Source: Microbacterium sp. 10M-3C3 (lineage in GTDB: Bacteria > Actinomycetota > Actinomycetes > Actinomycetales > Microbacteriaceae). From it: a stretch of 64,000 nucleotides of DNA. The DNA lies in assembly GCF_003931875.1 (NCBI RefSeq), contig NZ_CP034245.1, forward strand, positions 1,674,001 to 1,738,000. The letters are read 5' to 3'. Position numbers and translations under genes: made by a program. Position 1 is the stretch's first letter; the number at the start of each line of letters is the position of its first letter. The notes beneath the pieces were generated by a model. It had not been told where the DNA came from. It made no database searches and was given only the letters and a program-made list of their open reading frames with translations. Below are positions 1 to 10,107 of the stretch, in pieces.

Positions 1-452
1 AGACCCTCGCTCTTCTGCTTGACGTGGATGAGCTGGCCCGGCTTCACGCGGAACGACGGGCGGTCGACGAGCTGGCCGTCCACGAGGATGTGGCGGTGCA
101 CGACGAGCTGGCGCGCCTGCGCCGTGGTGCGGGCGAAGCCCGAGCGGAGCACGAGGGCGTCCAGGCGCATCTCGAGCAGCTCGACGAGGTTCTCACCCGT
201 CAGGCCGTCGGTGCGACGGGCCTCGTTGAACGCGATGCGCAGCTGCTTCTCGCGGATGCCGTACTGCTCGCGCAGACGCTGCTTCTCACGCAGACGGACG
301 GCGTAGTCGCTGTCGGCCTTGCGCTTGGTGCGGCCGTGCTCGCCCGGAGCGTAGGGACGCTTCTCGAGGTAGCGGGCGGCCTTCGGGGTCAGCGCGACGC
401 CGAGCGCGCGCGACAGACGGACCTTGCGGCGGTCCTGGGACTTCGTAGCCAC
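1..452 (-). CDS. rpsD: 30S ribosomal protein S4 (3' end cut by window edge)
   Basis: Primary 16S rRNA-binding protein of the small subunit; it nucleates assembly of the 30S body. About 150 N-terminal residues are present, starting VATKSQDRRKVRLSRALGV. They include the conserved RPYAPGEHG segment and the S4 RNA-binding domain (ENLVELLEMRLDALVLRSGF, then VVHRHILVDGQLVDRPS). The stop lies outside the window. The GTG start is chosen because GGAAGGA sits about 8 nt upstream and the family normally begins here. The gene stands apart from any rpsK-rpoA cluster, so it is a stand-alone rpsD with its own leader. Confidence 0.97.
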   Translation of the reverse strand, partial: MATKSQDRRKVRLSRALGVALTPKAARYLEKRPYAPGEHGRTKRKADSDYAVRLREKQRLREQYGIREKQLRIAFNEARRTDGLTGENLVELLEMRLDALVLRSGFARTTAQARQLVVHRHILVDGQLVDRPSFRVKPGQLIHVKQKSEG

Positions 453-573
453 GAAGTGTTCCTTCCGATGACGCGGCCGTGTCTCTCACGGCTCGCGGAC
501 GTATCCCCCGCTCTTCGCCCTCCTGGACTGCACGCCGGAGCACGCCAGGAGGTCTTGGTCGGAAGAGGGAGAT

Positions 574-607
574 GCCCGAAAACCCGGTTTCGGGCCGATC
601 AAGCCTA
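574..607 (-). promoter_or_regulatory. Putative rpsD promoter and 5' leader hairpin
   Basis: In the 231-bp gap between rarA and rpsD, the minus strand shows TAGGCT (607-602) as a possible -10 box. Just downstream is a perfect 8-bp inverted repeat (574-581 with 588-595, loop of 6 nt) that would form the 5' end of a leader of about 140 nt. S4 autoregulates through mRNA structure in several bacteria; whether this hairpin does so here is inference. The gap also holds a weak GC hairpin (634-648) that could end the rarA transcript, but no U-tract follows it. Confidence 0.35.
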
Positions 608-683
608 TCAGAGCTGCGCCCGCCCGCACGGATCCGCCCCTTCGGCGGGCGCGGAGGGGCCGGGCGGTGCGAGCGAAGGGCCG

Positions 684-2018
684 TCAGTCGCCGTCGAGGA
701 TGCGACGGATCTTCTCCACCCGCGCGGCGATGTCGCGCTCGACGCCGCGGTTCGTGGGGGCGTAGTAACGGCGCCCCTGAAGCTCGTCGGGAAGGTACTG
801 CTGCGTCGCGACGCCGACGTCCAGGTCGTGCGGATAGACGTATCCCTTGCCGTGACCGAGGCGCTTGGCACCGGGATAGTGGGCGTCGCGCAGGTGCACG
901 GGGACGCGGCCGAAGCCGCCCGCGCGCACGTCGGCGATCGCCGCGTCGATGGCCGTGTAGACCGCGTTCGACTTGGCGGTCGTCGCGAGATAGGCGGTCG
1001 CCTCGGCGAGCGGGATGCGCCCCTCGGGCATGCCGATGAAGGCGACCGCGTCGGCGGCGGCCACTGCGATCTGCAGAGCCTGCGGATCCGCCAGTCCGAT
1101 GTCCTCCGCCGCGGAGATCACGAGGCGCCGCGCGATGAAGCGCGGATCCTCGCCGGCCTCGATCATGCGGGCGAGGTAGTGCATCGCCGCATCCACGTCG
1201 GAGCCCCGGATCGACTTGATGAACGCGCTGGTCACGTCGTAGTGCTCGTCGCCCTGCCGGTCGTAGCGCAGCAGCGCGCGGTCGACGGCCTGGGCGATGT
1301 GCGCGGCGGTGATCGTGGGCGTCTGGCCGTCGGAGGCGTCATCGGCCGCGACGGATGCGGCCGCCTCGAGGGCCGTCAGGGCGCGCCGCGCGTCACCCGA
1401 CGCCAGCCGGACGAGTGCGGCGCGCGCCTCGGGTTCGAGCACGACCGCGCCGTCGAGCCCGCGCGGGTCGCTCACGGCCCGGTCGACGAGCAGCCCGAGA
1501 TCGTCGTCGCCGAGGGGCTTCAGCGTCAGCAGCAGCGAGCGGGACAGCAGCGGCGAGATCACCGAGAACGACGGGTTCTCCGTCGTCGCGGCGATGAGCA
1601 CGACCCAGCCGTTCTCGACGCCCGGCAGCAGCGCATCCTGCTGCGCCTTCGTGAAGCGGTGGATCTCGTCGAGGAAGAGGATCGTCGACTGCCCGTAGAG
1701 GTCGCGCTGGTTCAGCGCCTCCTGCATCACCTCGCGCACGTCCTTGACACCCGCCGTGATCGCCGACAGCTCGACGAACCGGCGCCCGGACGAGCGAGCG
1801 ATCGCCTGGGCCAACGTCGTCTTGCCGGTTCCGGGCGGACCCCACAGGATCACCGACACCGACGCGCTCGTGGGGGTCGTGTCGGCGGACGCGAGCGCGA
1901 CCAGCGGCGACCCGCGGCTCAGCAGGTGGCCCTGCCCGGCGACCTCGTCGAGGGAGGTCGGCCGCATCCGCACGGCGAGCGGCGTCGAGCCCTGGAAGAG
2001 GGCGGCGGAGGCGGTCAC
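684..2018 (-). CDS. rarA: Replication-associated recombination protein A (AAA+ ATPase)
   Basis: RarA/MgsA-type clamp-loader-like ATPase acting at stalled replication forks. The 444-residue product has Walker A GPPGTGKT at about residues 60-67, Walker [11 protein letters not shown], an arginine-finger region, and the C-terminal MgsA domain ([19 protein letters not shown], then [16 protein letters not shown]). The GTG at 2018 is chosen over longer readings because the family's N-terminus ([20 protein letters not shown]) follows directly. TACCCT lies 6 nt before the GTG and no Shine-Dalgarno sequence is visible, so the transcript is probably leaderless. Confidence 0.95.
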   Translation of the reverse strand: MTASAALFQGSTPLAVRMRPTSLDEVAGQGHLLSRGSPLVALASADTTPTSASVSVILWGPPGTGKTTLAQAIARSSGRRFVELSAITAGVKDVREVMQEALNQRDLYGQSTILFLDEIHRFTKAQQDALLPGVENGWVVLIAATTENPSFSVISPLLSRSLLLTLKPLGDDDLGLLVDRAVSDPRGLDGAVVLEPEARAALVRLASGDARRALTALEAAASVAADDASDGQTPTITAAHIAQAVDRALLRYDRQGDEHYDVTSAFIKSIRGSDVDAAMHYLARMIEAGEDPRFIARRLVISAAEDIGLADPQALQIAVAAADAVAFIGMPEGRIPLAEATAYLATTAKSNAVYTAIDAAIADVRAGGFGRVPVHLRDAHYPGAKRLGHGKGYVYPHDLDVGVATQQYLPDELQGRRYYAPTNRGVERDIAARVEKIRRILDGD

Positions 2019-2140
2019 CCGACAAGGGTAGTCGCGGCCGCCGACACCCCGGGCGGCGCTTTTGTCCCGCCCGCACCCGTCTGCGTAGGATCGACGCGCC
2101 CGCCTGCGCGGGCGAGAGATGCTCGACGGAGGAGGACGCG

Positions 2141-2449
2141 GTGGCCACGGGCGGCAAGGATCGCGAAGCGCGCGAGGCGCGCGAACGCGCACGGCTGTAC
2201 CAGGCCCGTCAGGATTTCCACGCGCAGCAGTCGCGGCGTCGCCGCCGTGACAACCTGGTCGCCGGCGTGGTCGGCGGCGTCATCGTGCTCGCGGCGGTCG
2301 GCGGCCAGATCGCGTATGCGACGATCGGGCCGGGCGCTCCCGAGCCCGTGCCCTCCTCGACGCCGACCCCCGGCGGGACGCCGACTCCGCTGCCGACCGA
2401 TCTGCCCGCGCCCACGCCCGCCGAGAGCACCCCGGCGCCCACGCCCTGA
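2141..2449 (+). CDS. Small single-pass membrane protein with proline/threonine-rich tail
   Basis: Unrecognised 102-residue protein. A charged N-terminus (residues 1-37, rich in Arg, Glu and Lys, ending SRRRRR) precedes one hydrophobic segment at about 38-62. A low-complexity Pro/Thr/Ser tail follows, probably outside the cell by the positive-inside rule. GGAGGA precedes the GTG start with good spacing. A possible -10 box TAGGAT lies at 2086-2091. It sits between rarA and a DUF349 gene. No function can be assigned from sequence. Confidence 0.75.
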   Translation: MATGGKDREAREARERARLYQARQDFHAQQSRRRRRDNLVAGVVGGVIVLAAVGGQIAYATIGPGAPEPVPSSTPTPGGTPTPLPTDLPAPTPAESTPAPTP

Positions 2450-2528
2450 TCTGCGGCGCACCCGGCGACGTACTAGGCTCGACCCGTCCCAGAACGTAGG
2501 CGGCGCGAGCCGCGATGAGGTGCATCCC

Positions 2529-3902
2529 GTGACTGCCGACGCAGAGACTCCCGACGCCGCGACCCCTGAGGTCGCGCGCCCCGTTCCCGCGACACCGGCC
2601 AGCGTGCGCCCCGCCGCGCCGCGCCCCGGTGCGGTCGCCTCCGGCTCGGACGCCTCCGGTTCGGACGCCTCCGGCTCGGACGCAGGATGGGGCCGCGTCG
2701 AGGACGACGGCACCGTGTCGGTGCGCGAGGGCGAGGAGTGGCGCGTCGTCGGCCAGTACCCCGACGGCTCCCCCCAGGAGGCCCTGGCCTACTTCGAGCG
2801 CAAATACGCCGACCTGGCATCCGAGGTGACCCTGCTCGAGGTGCGCGCGCGCCGCGGGGGCGCGTCCGCCGCCGACCTTCGCTCCACCGCGGAGACGCTC
2901 CGCGGCCGCGTCGTCGACGCCGCCGCCGTCGGCGACCTCGCTGCGCTCCGCGACCGGCTCGACGCCCTCACGGGCACGCTCGCCGAAGCGACCGAGGCCG
3001 AATCCGCGGCCGCGAAGGAAGCGGTCGAGGAAGCGGTGCGCGAGCGCACCACGATCGTCGAGGCGGCAGAGGCCCTCGCGGCCCGCGACCCGCAGCACGT
3101 GCAGTGGAAGCAGGTCTCGGCAGAGATGTCCGCCCTCTTCGACCGGTGGCAGAAGCACCAGTCGGACGGCCCGCGCCTCCCCCGCTCGCAGTCCCAGCAG
3201 CTGTGGCGCCGGTTCCGCGACGCCCGCGCGACGGTCGACAAGCACCGCCGCGAGTTCTACGCGAGCCTGGATCAGACGCACAAGGCCGCCCGCGACGCGA
3301 AGACCCGCCTCGTCGAGCGTGCCGAAGCACTCGCCCCGCGCGGCGAGGAGGCGATCGGCACGTACCGCGATCTCCTCGACGAGTGGAAGCGCGCGGGGCG
3401 CGCCGGCAAGAAGGTCGACGACGCGCTGTGGGCGCGGTTCAAGGCCGCCGGCGACGCCCTGTACGGCGCCCGCGCCGAGCGTGAGGCCGCCGACGCCGAG
3501 GCGTCGCAGGAGAAGATCCAGGCCAAGCGCGCGCTGCTGGCCGAGGCGGCTCCGATCGTCGACGAGCGCGACCTCGCGCGCGCCCGCTCGCTGCTGACGG
3601 GCATCCAGCGCCGCTGGGACGAGGTCGGCCGCATCCACCCGCGCGAGACCGAGCGGTCGCTGGACGACGAGCTGCGCAAGATCGAGCAGAGCGTCCGCAC
3701 GCGCGAAGACGCGGACTGGAAGCGCAACAACCCCGAGACCAAGGCGCGCGCCAATGACATGACGCGTCAGCTGACCGATGCGATCGACAAACTCGAGTCC
3801 GAGCTGGCCGACGCGGAGTCCCGTGGCGACGCGCGTGCCGCAGCCGCCGCGCGAGAAGCGCTCGAGGCGCGGAAGGCGTGGCTGCGCGCGGTCGGAGGCT
3901 GA
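2529..3902 (+). CDS. DUF349 domain-containing protein
   Basis: A 457-residue, highly charged and largely helical protein made of repeated DUF349 units, recognisable by the recurring aromatic patterns WKQVSAEMSALFDRWQKH, LWRRFRDARATVDKHRREFY and LWARFKAAGDALYGAR. The family is common in actinobacteria; its exact role is not settled, and coiled-coil and nucleic-acid-linked functions have been suggested. The GTG at 2529 is chosen as the first start after the intergenic gap; TAGGCT (a possible -10) lies about 50 nt upstream. The N-terminal 50 residues are Ala/Pro-rich and contain three copies of ASGSD from a 15-bp tandem repeat. Confidence 0.85.
   Translation: MTADAETPDAATPEVARPVPATPASVRPAAPRPGAVASGSDASGSDASGSDAGWGRVEDDGTVSVREGEEWRVVGQYPDGSPQEALAYFERKYADLASEVTLLEVRARRGGASAADLRSTAETLRGRVVDAAAVGDLAALRDRLDALTGTLAEATEAESAAAKEAVEEAVRERTTIVEAAEALAARDPQHVQWKQVSAEMSALFDRWQKHQSDGPRLPRSQSQQLWRRFRDARATVDKHRREFYASLDQTHKAARDAKTRLVERAEALAPRGEEAIGTYRDLLDEWKRAGRAGKKVDDALWARFKAAGDALYGARAEREAADAEASQEKIQAKRALLAEAAPIVDERDLARARSLLTGIQRRWDEVGRIHPRETERSLDDELRKIEQSVRTREDADWKRNNPETKARANDMTRQLTDAIDKLESELADAESRGDARAAAAAREALEARKAWLRAVGG
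2637..2681 (+). repeat. 15-bp tandem repeat, three copies, inside the DUF349 gene
   Basis: GCCTCCGGCTCGGAC occurs three times head to tail, the middle copy differing by one base. It encodes ASGSD-ASGSD-ASGSD in the disordered N-terminal linker and is in frame, so changes in copy number would not disrupt the reading frame. Confidence 0.9.
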
Positions 3903-3992
3903 CGGCTCCTCCCCCGCACTCCACCGAGCCCGCTTGTCCACAGGCACACGGCGGCTTCGTCGCCGGCCGCGTGCGGACGCGAGACTGCCGAT

Positions 3993-4532
3993 GTGCTGTC
4001 GCGCTTCGTGTACCTCGCGGGTGACCGCTTGTCGGTCGCCGAGCTGAGCGCGGCGTGCCTCGACGGGCATGTCGTCGGCCTCGGCGACGCCTACGTCCCC
4101 GCCGACCTCGTCGAGAGCCCCGCGCTGCGTGCGGCGACCCTCGCGGACACGCTCGGCGCGTCCCTCGCCGCGTCGCACCTCACCGCGGCGTGGGTGCACG
4201 GCGGGATCGACGAGCCGCCCGCGCGTCTGAGCGTTCAGCGCGCCGTGACCGCACGGCTGCACCACATCACCGATCGGCGGCTGCACTACCACGACGTGCA
4301 GGCCGATCCAGAGGCCCTCGAGCGCATCGGCGGATGCCTCGTGACGTCCGCCGAGCGGACCGTCGCCGACCTGGCCCGCATGGAGTCGCCCGAGCACACC
4401 GCCGCACTGGCGATGTGGGCGGCCCGCGATCCCGTGGTCGTGGCCGCCGCATCCGCGTGGCTCGGCTCGCGGCACCGGCTGCCCTACGGGCGGCGTGCGC
4501 GGGAGCTGCTCGGGTCGCTCATGACGTCGTGA
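3993..4532 (+). CDS. AbiEi-antitoxin-like / winged-helix hypothetical protein
   Basis: A 179-residue protein with the layout seen in many actinobacterial proteins annotated as type IV AbiEi-family antitoxin-like. The core has [37 protein letters not shown] and a [13 protein letters not shown] helix. No AbiEii-type nucleotidyltransferase partner is adjacent, so a toxin-antitoxin role is not supported here. The GTG start lacks a clear Shine-Dalgarno sequence. Its 3' end overlaps the convergent rel gene by 14 nt. Assignment rests on pattern only. Confidence 0.6.
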   Translation: MLSRFVYLAGDRLSVAELSAACLDGHVVGLGDAYVPADLVESPALRAATLADTLGASLAASHLTAAWVHGGIDEPPARLSVQRAVTARLHHITDRRLHYHDVQADPEALERIGGCLVTSAERTVADLARMESPEHTAALAMWAARDPVVVAAASAWLGSRHRLPYGRRARELLGSLMTS

Positions 4533-6771
4533 CGCGGTACACGTCGTACACGGCGTCGATCCGTCGCACGGCATTGAGGACGCGATCCAGGTGCACCGTG
4601 TCCCCCATCTCGAAGACGAAGCGGCTGAGCGCGAGCCGGTCGTTCGTGGTCGACACGGTCGCCGAGAGGATGTTCACGTGATGCTCGCTGAGCACGCGCG
4701 TGACGTCGCTGAGCAGGCCCGAGCGGTCGAGCGCCTCCACCTGGATCTGCACCAGGAAGACGCTCTTGCTCGTCGGCGCCCATTCGACATCGATCATGCG
4801 CTCGGGATCCGACCGGAGCGACGCGACGTTCGTGCAGTCGCTGCGGTGCACCGAGACGCCGCTGCCGCGCGTGACGAAACCGACGATCTCGTCGCCCGGG
4901 ACAGGGGTGCAGCACTTGGCGAGCTTGACGAGGATGTCGGGAGCGCCGCGTACGAGCACACCGGAGTCGCCGCCGCGCGGAGCCTTCGAGCGGCCGACAT
5001 GCGGCAGATCGATAGGGCCGGTGGAGGTGTCGTCGGCGCTGACGAGCGCCGAGACCTTCTCGATCACCGACTGCGTCGACACGTGGCCCTCGCCGACAGC
5101 GGCGTACAGTGCCGAGACGTCCTCGTACTTCAGCTGGTGGGCCACCTCGGTGAAGGAGTCCTGATTCATCAGGCGCTGGAGCGGCAGGTTCTGGCGGCGC
5201 ATCGCGCGCGCGATGGCCTCCTTGCCCTGCTCGATGGCCTCCTCGCGGCGCTCCTTCGTGAACCAGCCGCGGATCTTGTTGCGCGCCCGGGTGCTCTTGA
5301 CGAACGTCAGCCAGTCCTGGCTCGGGCCCGCGTCCGGGTTCTTGGACGTGAAGACCTCGACGACGTCGCCGCTCTTCAGCTCCGACTCGAGCGGCACGAG
5401 GCGGCCGTTGACCTTCGCGCCCATCGTGCGGTGGCCGATCTCGGTGTGCACGGCGTACGCGAAGTCGACCGGCGTCGCCCCGGCCGGGAGCCCGATGACG
5501 CGCCCCTTCGGCGTGAAGACGTAGACCTCCTTCGCGCCGATCTCGAATCGCAGCGCATCCAGGAACTCGCCCGGGTCGGCCGTCTCGGCCTGCCAGTCGG
5601 AGATGTGCGCGAGCCAGGCCATGTCGGCGTCGACCGACTTCGCGTCGGCCTTCCCGCCGTTCATCCGCTCCTTGTACTTCCAGTGCGCCGCGACGCCGTA
5701 CTCGGCCTGCTGGTGCATCTCGTTGGTGCGGATCTGGATCTCGACGGTGCGGCCGCCGGGGCCGATGACGGTCGTGTGCAGCGACTGGTACAGGTTGAAC
5801 TTCGGCGTCGCGATGTAGTCCTTGAACCGGCCGGGTAGCGGCGTCCAGCGCGCGTGGATCGCGCCCAGCACGGCGTAGCAGTCGCGTACGGTGCCGACGA
5901 GCACGCGGATGCCGATGAGGTCGTAGATGTCGTCGAACTCGCGACCGCGCACCACCATCTTCTGGTACACGGAGTACAGCTGCTTCGGCCGGCCCATCAC
6001 GCGCCCGCGGATGCGCAGCTCGCGCAGGTCGGCGTCGACGGCCGCGATGACGTTCTGCACGTACTGCTCGCGCTGCGGGGTGCGCTGCTTCACGAGACTG
6101 TCGATCTCGGCGTAGAGCTTCGGATGAAGCACCGCGAATGACAGGTCCTCGAGCTCGGACTTGATGGCCTGGATGCCGAGGCGATGCGCGAGCGGCGCGT
6201 AGATCTCGAGCGTCTCGGTGGCCTTCTTCGCGGCCTTCTCGGGCGGCACGAACCCCCACGTGCGGGCGTTGTGGAGGCGATCGGCCAGCTTGATGACCAG
6301 CACGCGGATGTCGCGCGACATGGCCACGATCATCTTGCGGACCGTCTCGGCCTGTGCGCTGTCGCCGAACTTGACCTTGTCGAGCTTCGTGACGCCGTCC
6401 ACGAGCATCGCGACCTCATCGCCGAAGTCGGCGGCGAGCTCGTCGAGCGGGTAGCCGGTGTCCTCGACGGTGTCGTGCAGCAGGGCCGCCGCGATCGCCT
6501 TCGGGCCGAGGCCGAGATCGGCGAGGATCTGGGACACGGCCAGCGGGTGCGTGATGTAGGGCTCGCCGCTCTGGCGCTTCTGCCCCTCGTGGCGCGCCTC
6601 GGCGACGGTGTACGCGCGCTCGACGATGCCGAGGTCGCCCTTGGGGTGGTGCGTGCGGACCGTGCGCAGGAGCTGGTCGACGCCGTCGCGCTTCGCCGAG
6701 CGCGAGAAGATGCGGGGCACGAGCCGACGGAGGGTTGACGTCTGCGCGACCGGGGGCGCGGTCTCGGTCAT
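4519..6771 (-). CDS. rel: Bifunctional (p)ppGpp synthetase/hydrolase Rel
   Basis: Stringent-response enzyme that makes and degrades (p)ppGpp. The 750-residue product has the full architecture. An N-terminal HD hydrolase has HD at residues 99-100 followed by TVEDT. The synthetase domain has [18 protein letters not shown] and [17 protein letters not shown] domain follows ([20 protein letters not shown]), with an alpha-helical/zinc-finger region containing [16 protein letters not shown] and a C-terminal ACT domain. The ATG is preceded by GGGGGAGG. It follows secF in the usual actinobacterial order, though the apt gene often found between secF and rel is absent here. Confidence 0.97.
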   Translation of the reverse strand: MTETAPPVAQTSTLRRLVPRIFSRSAKRDGVDQLLRTVRTHHPKGDLGIVERAYTVAEARHEGQKRQSGEPYITHPLAVSQILADLGLGPKAIAAALLHDTVEDTGYPLDELAADFGDEVAMLVDGVTKLDKVKFGDSAQAETVRKMIVAMSRDIRVLVIKLADRLHNARTWGFVPPEKAAKKATETLEIYAPLAHRLGIQAIKSELEDLSFAVLHPKLYAEIDSLVKQRTPQREQYVQNVIAAVDADLRELRIRGRVMGRPKQLYSVYQKMVVRGREFDDIYDLIGIRVLVGTVRDCYAVLGAIHARWTPLPGRFKDYIATPKFNLYQSLHTTVIGPGGRTVEIQIRTNEMHQQAEYGVAAHWKYKERMNGGKADAKSVDADMAWLAHISDWQAETADPGEFLDALRFEIGAKEVYVFTPKGRVIGLPAGATPVDFAYAVHTEIGHRTMGAKVNGRLVPLESELKSGDVVEVFTSKNPDAGPSQDWLTFVKSTRARNKIRGWFTKERREEAIEQGKEAIARAMRRQNLPLQRLMNQDSFTEVAHQLKYEDVSALYAAVGEGHVSTQSVIEKVSALVSADDTSTGPIDLPHVGRSKAPRGGDSGVLVRGAPDILVKLAKCCTPVPGDEIVGFVTRGSGVSVHRSDCTNVASLRSDPERMIDVEWAPTSKSVFLVQIQVEALDRSGLLSDVTRVLSEHHVNILSATVSTTNDRLALSRFVFEMGDTVHLDRVLNAVRRIDAVYDVYRVTTS

Positions 6772-6827
6772 CCCGTCACCTCCCCCGCTCGCTACGTGTC
6801 GACAAGTCTACGTCCGCGGCGGAAGGC

Positions 6828-7817
6828 TCAGGCGGCCACGACGGCGCGCTGGCGCGCCTTGAGCACACGCGCGTCGCGCTCCTTGACCCCCGGCTCCCCC
6901 TGCCGCAGCAGCGCGTACAGCGGCACCGCGACGAACAGGGTCGAATACGCCGCGACGATCGTGCCGACGAAGATCGACAGCGAGATGTCGCTGAGGGTGC
7001 GCGCGTTCAGCAGCAGGGCGCCGATGAACAGGATCGCGCCGACCGGGAGCACGGCCACGACCGTCGTATTGATGGAGCGGATGAGCGTCTGGTTCGCGGC
7101 CAGGTTCACCGACTCGCCGAACGTGCGACCCGAGATCTCGCCGTCCTCCCGCGTGTTCTCCCGCACCTTGTCGAAGACGACCGTCGTGTCGTACAGCGAG
7201 TACGACAGGATCGTGAGGAATCCGATGACCGCGGCGGGCGAGATCTCGAAACCGGCGAGGGCGTAGACGCCGACCGTGATGATGAGCACGTCGACGAGAC
7301 CGATGATGGCGGCGACCGACATCTTCCACGTGCGGAAGTACAGCGCCAGGATCAGGAAGGTCAGCGCGAGGAAGATCGCCAAGCCCCACAGCGACTGCCG
7401 CGTGACGTCGGCGCCCCACGTCGGACCGATGAACGAACTCGTGACCTCGGCCGTGGGCACCTGATACGCGTCGGCGAGGGCCGCGACGATCTGCTGGCTC
7501 TCATCCGGCGACACCTGGTCGGTCTGCACGCGCACGGCGCTGTCTCCGACGGTCGTGACCCGGGCGGTGGCGCTCGGCACGACCGACTGCACGGCGCCGG
7601 AGGCGAGGCTCTGGTCGGGGCTGCTCAATCCCGACACGGTGAACTGCGACCCGCCGGTGAACTCGATCGACAGCTGGATCGGGCGGAACAGAGGCACGAG
7701 CGCCGAGCCGATCACGAGGATCGCCGCGATGATGAACCACAGCCGGCGGCGCCCCACGAAGGGGAAGGACGTCTTGCCGGTGTAGAGGTTGTTGCCGAGC
7801 TGCTGCATCGTGGCCAT
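6828..7817 (-). CDS. secF: Protein translocase subunit SecF
   Basis: Membrane partner of SecD that uses proton-motive force to help release translocated proteins. The product is 329 residues with six predicted membrane helices: one near the N-terminus (WFIIAAILVIGSALVPLF), an extracytoplasmic domain with the family signature SIEFTGGSQF, then five clustered helices containing SYSLYDTTVVFDKVREN. The ATG overlaps the secD stop by one base (TGATG), a strong sign of translational coupling. The stop at 6828 leaves 56 bp before the rel start. Confidence 0.97.
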   Translation of the reverse strand: MATMQQLGNNLYTGKTSFPFVGRRRLWFIIAAILVIGSALVPLFRPIQLSIEFTGGSQFTVSGLSSPDQSLASGAVQSVVPSATARVTTVGDSAVRVQTDQVSPDESQQIVAALADAYQVPTAEVTSSFIGPTWGADVTRQSLWGLAIFLALTFLILALYFRTWKMSVAAIIGLVDVLIITVGVYALAGFEISPAAVIGFLTILSYSLYDTTVVFDKVRENTREDGEISGRTFGESVNLAANQTLIRSINTTVVAVLPVGAILFIGALLLNARTLSDISLSIFVGTIVAAYSTLFVAVPLYALLRQGEPGVKERDARVLKARQRAVVAA

Positions 7818-9535
7818 CAGTCCTCGTCCTCCTTGACCGCGGTGAGCGTGTCGCCGCCGCCCTTCTGCGCCGCGAGCTCCGCCTGCTTGCGCTCGGCGAT
7901 CGTCTGCCGGCGTGCCGCCTCCCCGCGTGAGCGCGCGGCACGGCCGGAGGCGCGCTCGGCCGGTGAGCGGAACTGCGCACGGCCACGGTAGACGGCACCG
8001 AGCGCCTCCGGATCCATGCCCGACAGCGGATGCCCCGAGCCGAAGAAGCGCGTGCGGGCGAGCAGCTGCATCACCGGGTGTGTGAACAGGATGAAGATCA
8101 GGATGTCGATCGCGGTGGTGAGGCCGAGCGTGAACGCGAAGCCCTTCACCGTCGCATCCGCGAGGATGTACAGCACGACCGCGGCGAGGATGTTGATCGA
8201 CTTCGAGATGTAGATCGTGCGCTTGGCCCGTGACCAGCCGTCTTCGACGGCGCCCGTGATCGTCTTGCCGTCGCGCAGCTCGTCGCGGATGCGCTCGAAG
8301 TAGACGATGAACGAGTCGGCGGTGAAGCCGATCGTGACGATCAGGCCCGCGACGCCGGCGAGGGACAGCCGGAAGCCCATGCGCCACGCCAGGATGCAGA
8401 GGATCACGTACGTCAGGACGGCCATGACGGCGAGCGACGCGATGATCACGAAGCCGAGCAGGCGGTACTGGAACAGCGCGTAGATCGCGACGAGCGCGAG
8501 ACCGATGAGGCCCGCGATCAGGCCGATCTGCAGCTGCTGCGAGCCGAGGGTCGCCGACACGGTGTCGGAGCTGACGACCGTGAAGCTCAGCGGAAGGGCG
8601 CCGTACTTGAGCTGGTCGGCGAGGGCCTTGGACGACTCCTGCGTGAAGGAGCCGCTGATCGACGGGTTGCCGTCGAGGATCACGCCGTTCATGCGCGGCG
8701 CCGAGAGAACAGAGCCGTCCAGGACGAAGGCGAACTGGTTCAGCGGCGGCTGCGCGCCGTACAGGCGCTGACTGATCTGGCCGAAGGTCTCGGTGCCCTG
8801 CGCGTCGAACTTGAGGTTGACGACCCAGCCGCCGTTCTGCTGGTCCAGGCCGTTCGTGGCGTCGGTGATCGACGTGCCGTCCAGCTCGACCGGCCCGAGG
8901 ATGTACTTCTCGCTGCCGGTGCTGTCGCAGGTGATGAGCGGCTGGTCGGCGGGTGCGTTCGCGGGGTCGTTCTGCGGATCGGCGCAGTCGTAGGCGAGGA
9001 ACTGCGCCTGCAGCGCGGGCGTGATCCACGCGGGGTCGCTGCCGTTGGTCGGCGACGCGGTGGGCGTCGAGGGCAGCGAGGGGTCGGGCGTCGGGTAGGG
9101 CGTCGAGTTGCCGTCCTCACCCACGAACGTGTTCGCGGGCTGACCGGTGTAGAGCACCGCACGCAGCTGGAGCTGGGCGGTCGACTCGATGCGCTGGCGC
9201 GTCTCCTCGTCGGCTTCGCCGGGGATCTGCACGACGACGTTCTGGCCGCCCTCGCTCGCGACGTCGGCCTCGCCGACACCGCTGGCGTCGACGCGCTGGC
9301 GGATGATCGTCACCGCCTGGTCGAGCTGCTCCTGCGAGGGCGCGGCGCCGTCCTCGGTCTGCGCCGCGAGGATGATCTGGGTGCCGCCCTGGAGGTCGAG
9401 CGCGAGCTCGGGGGTCCACGAGCTCTTCTGGAAGACGTACACGCCGAGCGCGTTGATCCCGAACAGCACGGCCGTGATGGCCAGCAGCCCGATCAGTGCG
9501 CGCCAGGCGTGCCGGACGGGGGTGGAAGTCGCCAC
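7817..9535 (-). CDS. secD: Protein translocase subunit SecD
   Basis: SecD component of the SecDF-YajC complex. The chosen 572-residue product starts VATSTPVRHAWRALIGLL. It has a first membrane helix, LDLQGGTQIILAAQ (family P1-domain signature), a large extracytoplasmic domain with a Pro/Thr/Ser-rich insertion, and five C-terminal helices including the segment VTIGFTADSFIVYFERIRDE. A longer reading to 9673 would overlap yajC and adds an unrelated Arg/Pro-rich stretch, so the GTG at 9535 is preferred, although its Shine-Dalgarno is weak. It lies 34 nt after yajC in the same operon. Confidence 0.95.
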   Translation of the reverse strand: MATSTPVRHAWRALIGLLAITAVLFGINALGVYVFQKSSWTPELALDLQGGTQIILAAQTEDGAAPSQEQLDQAVTIIRQRVDASGVGEADVASEGGQNVVVQIPGEADEETRQRIESTAQLQLRAVLYTGQPANTFVGEDGNSTPYPTPDPSLPSTPTASPTNGSDPAWITPALQAQFLAYDCADPQNDPANAPADQPLITCDSTGSEKYILGPVELDGTSITDATNGLDQQNGGWVVNLKFDAQGTETFGQISQRLYGAQPPLNQFAFVLDGSVLSAPRMNGVILDGNPSISGSFTQESSKALADQLKYGALPLSFTVVSSDTVSATLGSQQLQIGLIAGLIGLALVAIYALFQYRLLGFVIIASLAVMAVLTYVILCILAWRMGFRLSLAGVAGLIVTIGFTADSFIVYFERIRDELRDGKTITGAVEDGWSRAKRTIYISKSINILAAVVLYILADATVKGFAFTLGLTTAIDILIFILFTHPVMQLLARTRFFGSGHPLSGMDPEALGAVYRGRAQFRSPAERASGRAARSRGEAARRQTIAERKQAELAAQKGGGDTLTAVKEDED

Positions 9536-9569
9536 GGAGTCGTCGGCTTTCTGTCGCGTGAGCCGCAGG

Positions 9570-10028
9570 TCAGGCCTGCGGCTTGTCCTTCGGCTCGCCC
9601 TCGGCCTCGGCGGCCGTGCCGCGAGCGGTCTTCTGGTCGTCGCTGATGGAGGTGATGTCGCCGTCGGCGACACCGGCGATGTACTCGGCCTCGCTCTCCT
9701 CGGCCTCGATGAACTCGTCCTCGGTCACGACACCCGTGGTCGGGTTCACGACGCGCAGGATCGCCTGGCTGTGCACCTTGATCTCCACGCCCGGGGCGAT
9801 CGAGACGACGGCCGGCTTGTCGAGGTCGGTGCCGTCGTACTCGACGATCGTGCCGTACAGGCCGCCCTGCAGCAGCACCTCGGCGCCGGGGACGGTCTGA
9901 CGCGACTTCTCCTCCTGCTCCGCCTTCTGCTTCTGCATCCGGCGGCGCGAGCTCCAGAACATGAAGACGAGCAGCAGGACGAGCAGGATGATGAGCCCGT
10001 AATTGGCGAAGAAGTCCGCGATGTTCAT
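9570..10028 (-). CDS. yajC: Preprotein translocase subunit YajC
   Basis: Small inner-membrane subunit of the SecDF-YajC complex. A single membrane helix (about residues 7-26, YGLIILLVLLLVFMFWSS) is followed by a basic cytoplasmic stretch and the YajC core (GAEVLLQGGLYGTIVEYDGT). The acidic, Ala-rich C-terminal tail after about residue 105 is longer than in enterobacterial YajC. The ATG at 10028 is chosen over the GTG 9 nt upstream because AAAGG then lies about 8 nt before it; for the GTG the same motif would be too close. Confidence 0.93.
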   Translation of the reverse strand: MNIADFFANYGLIILLVLLLVFMFWSSRRRMQKQKAEQEEKSRQTVPGAEVLLQGGLYGTIVEYDGTDLDKPAVVSIAPGVEIKVHSQAILRVVNPTTGVVTEDEFIEAEESEAEYIAGVADGDITSISDDQKTARGTAAEAEGEPKDKPQA

Positions 10029-10107
10029 GTCGGGCACCTTTCGGGTCAGGCGCGCCGCAGCGGCACTGCCATCGGAGGAGGAGAGGGGCGGCGAAAGCCT
10101 TCAGCGA

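Noticed and set aside
24..2528. Very long open frame on plus continuing into the DUF349 gene
   Set aside because: High GC leaves long spurious frames. The upstream part has Arg/Gly/Ala-rich composition with no domain, and covers rpsD and rarA in antisense.
3993..4532. AbiE-type toxin-antitoxin pair
   Set aside because: Only an AbiEi-like protein is seen; the next gene is rel, so no AbiEii partner is present.
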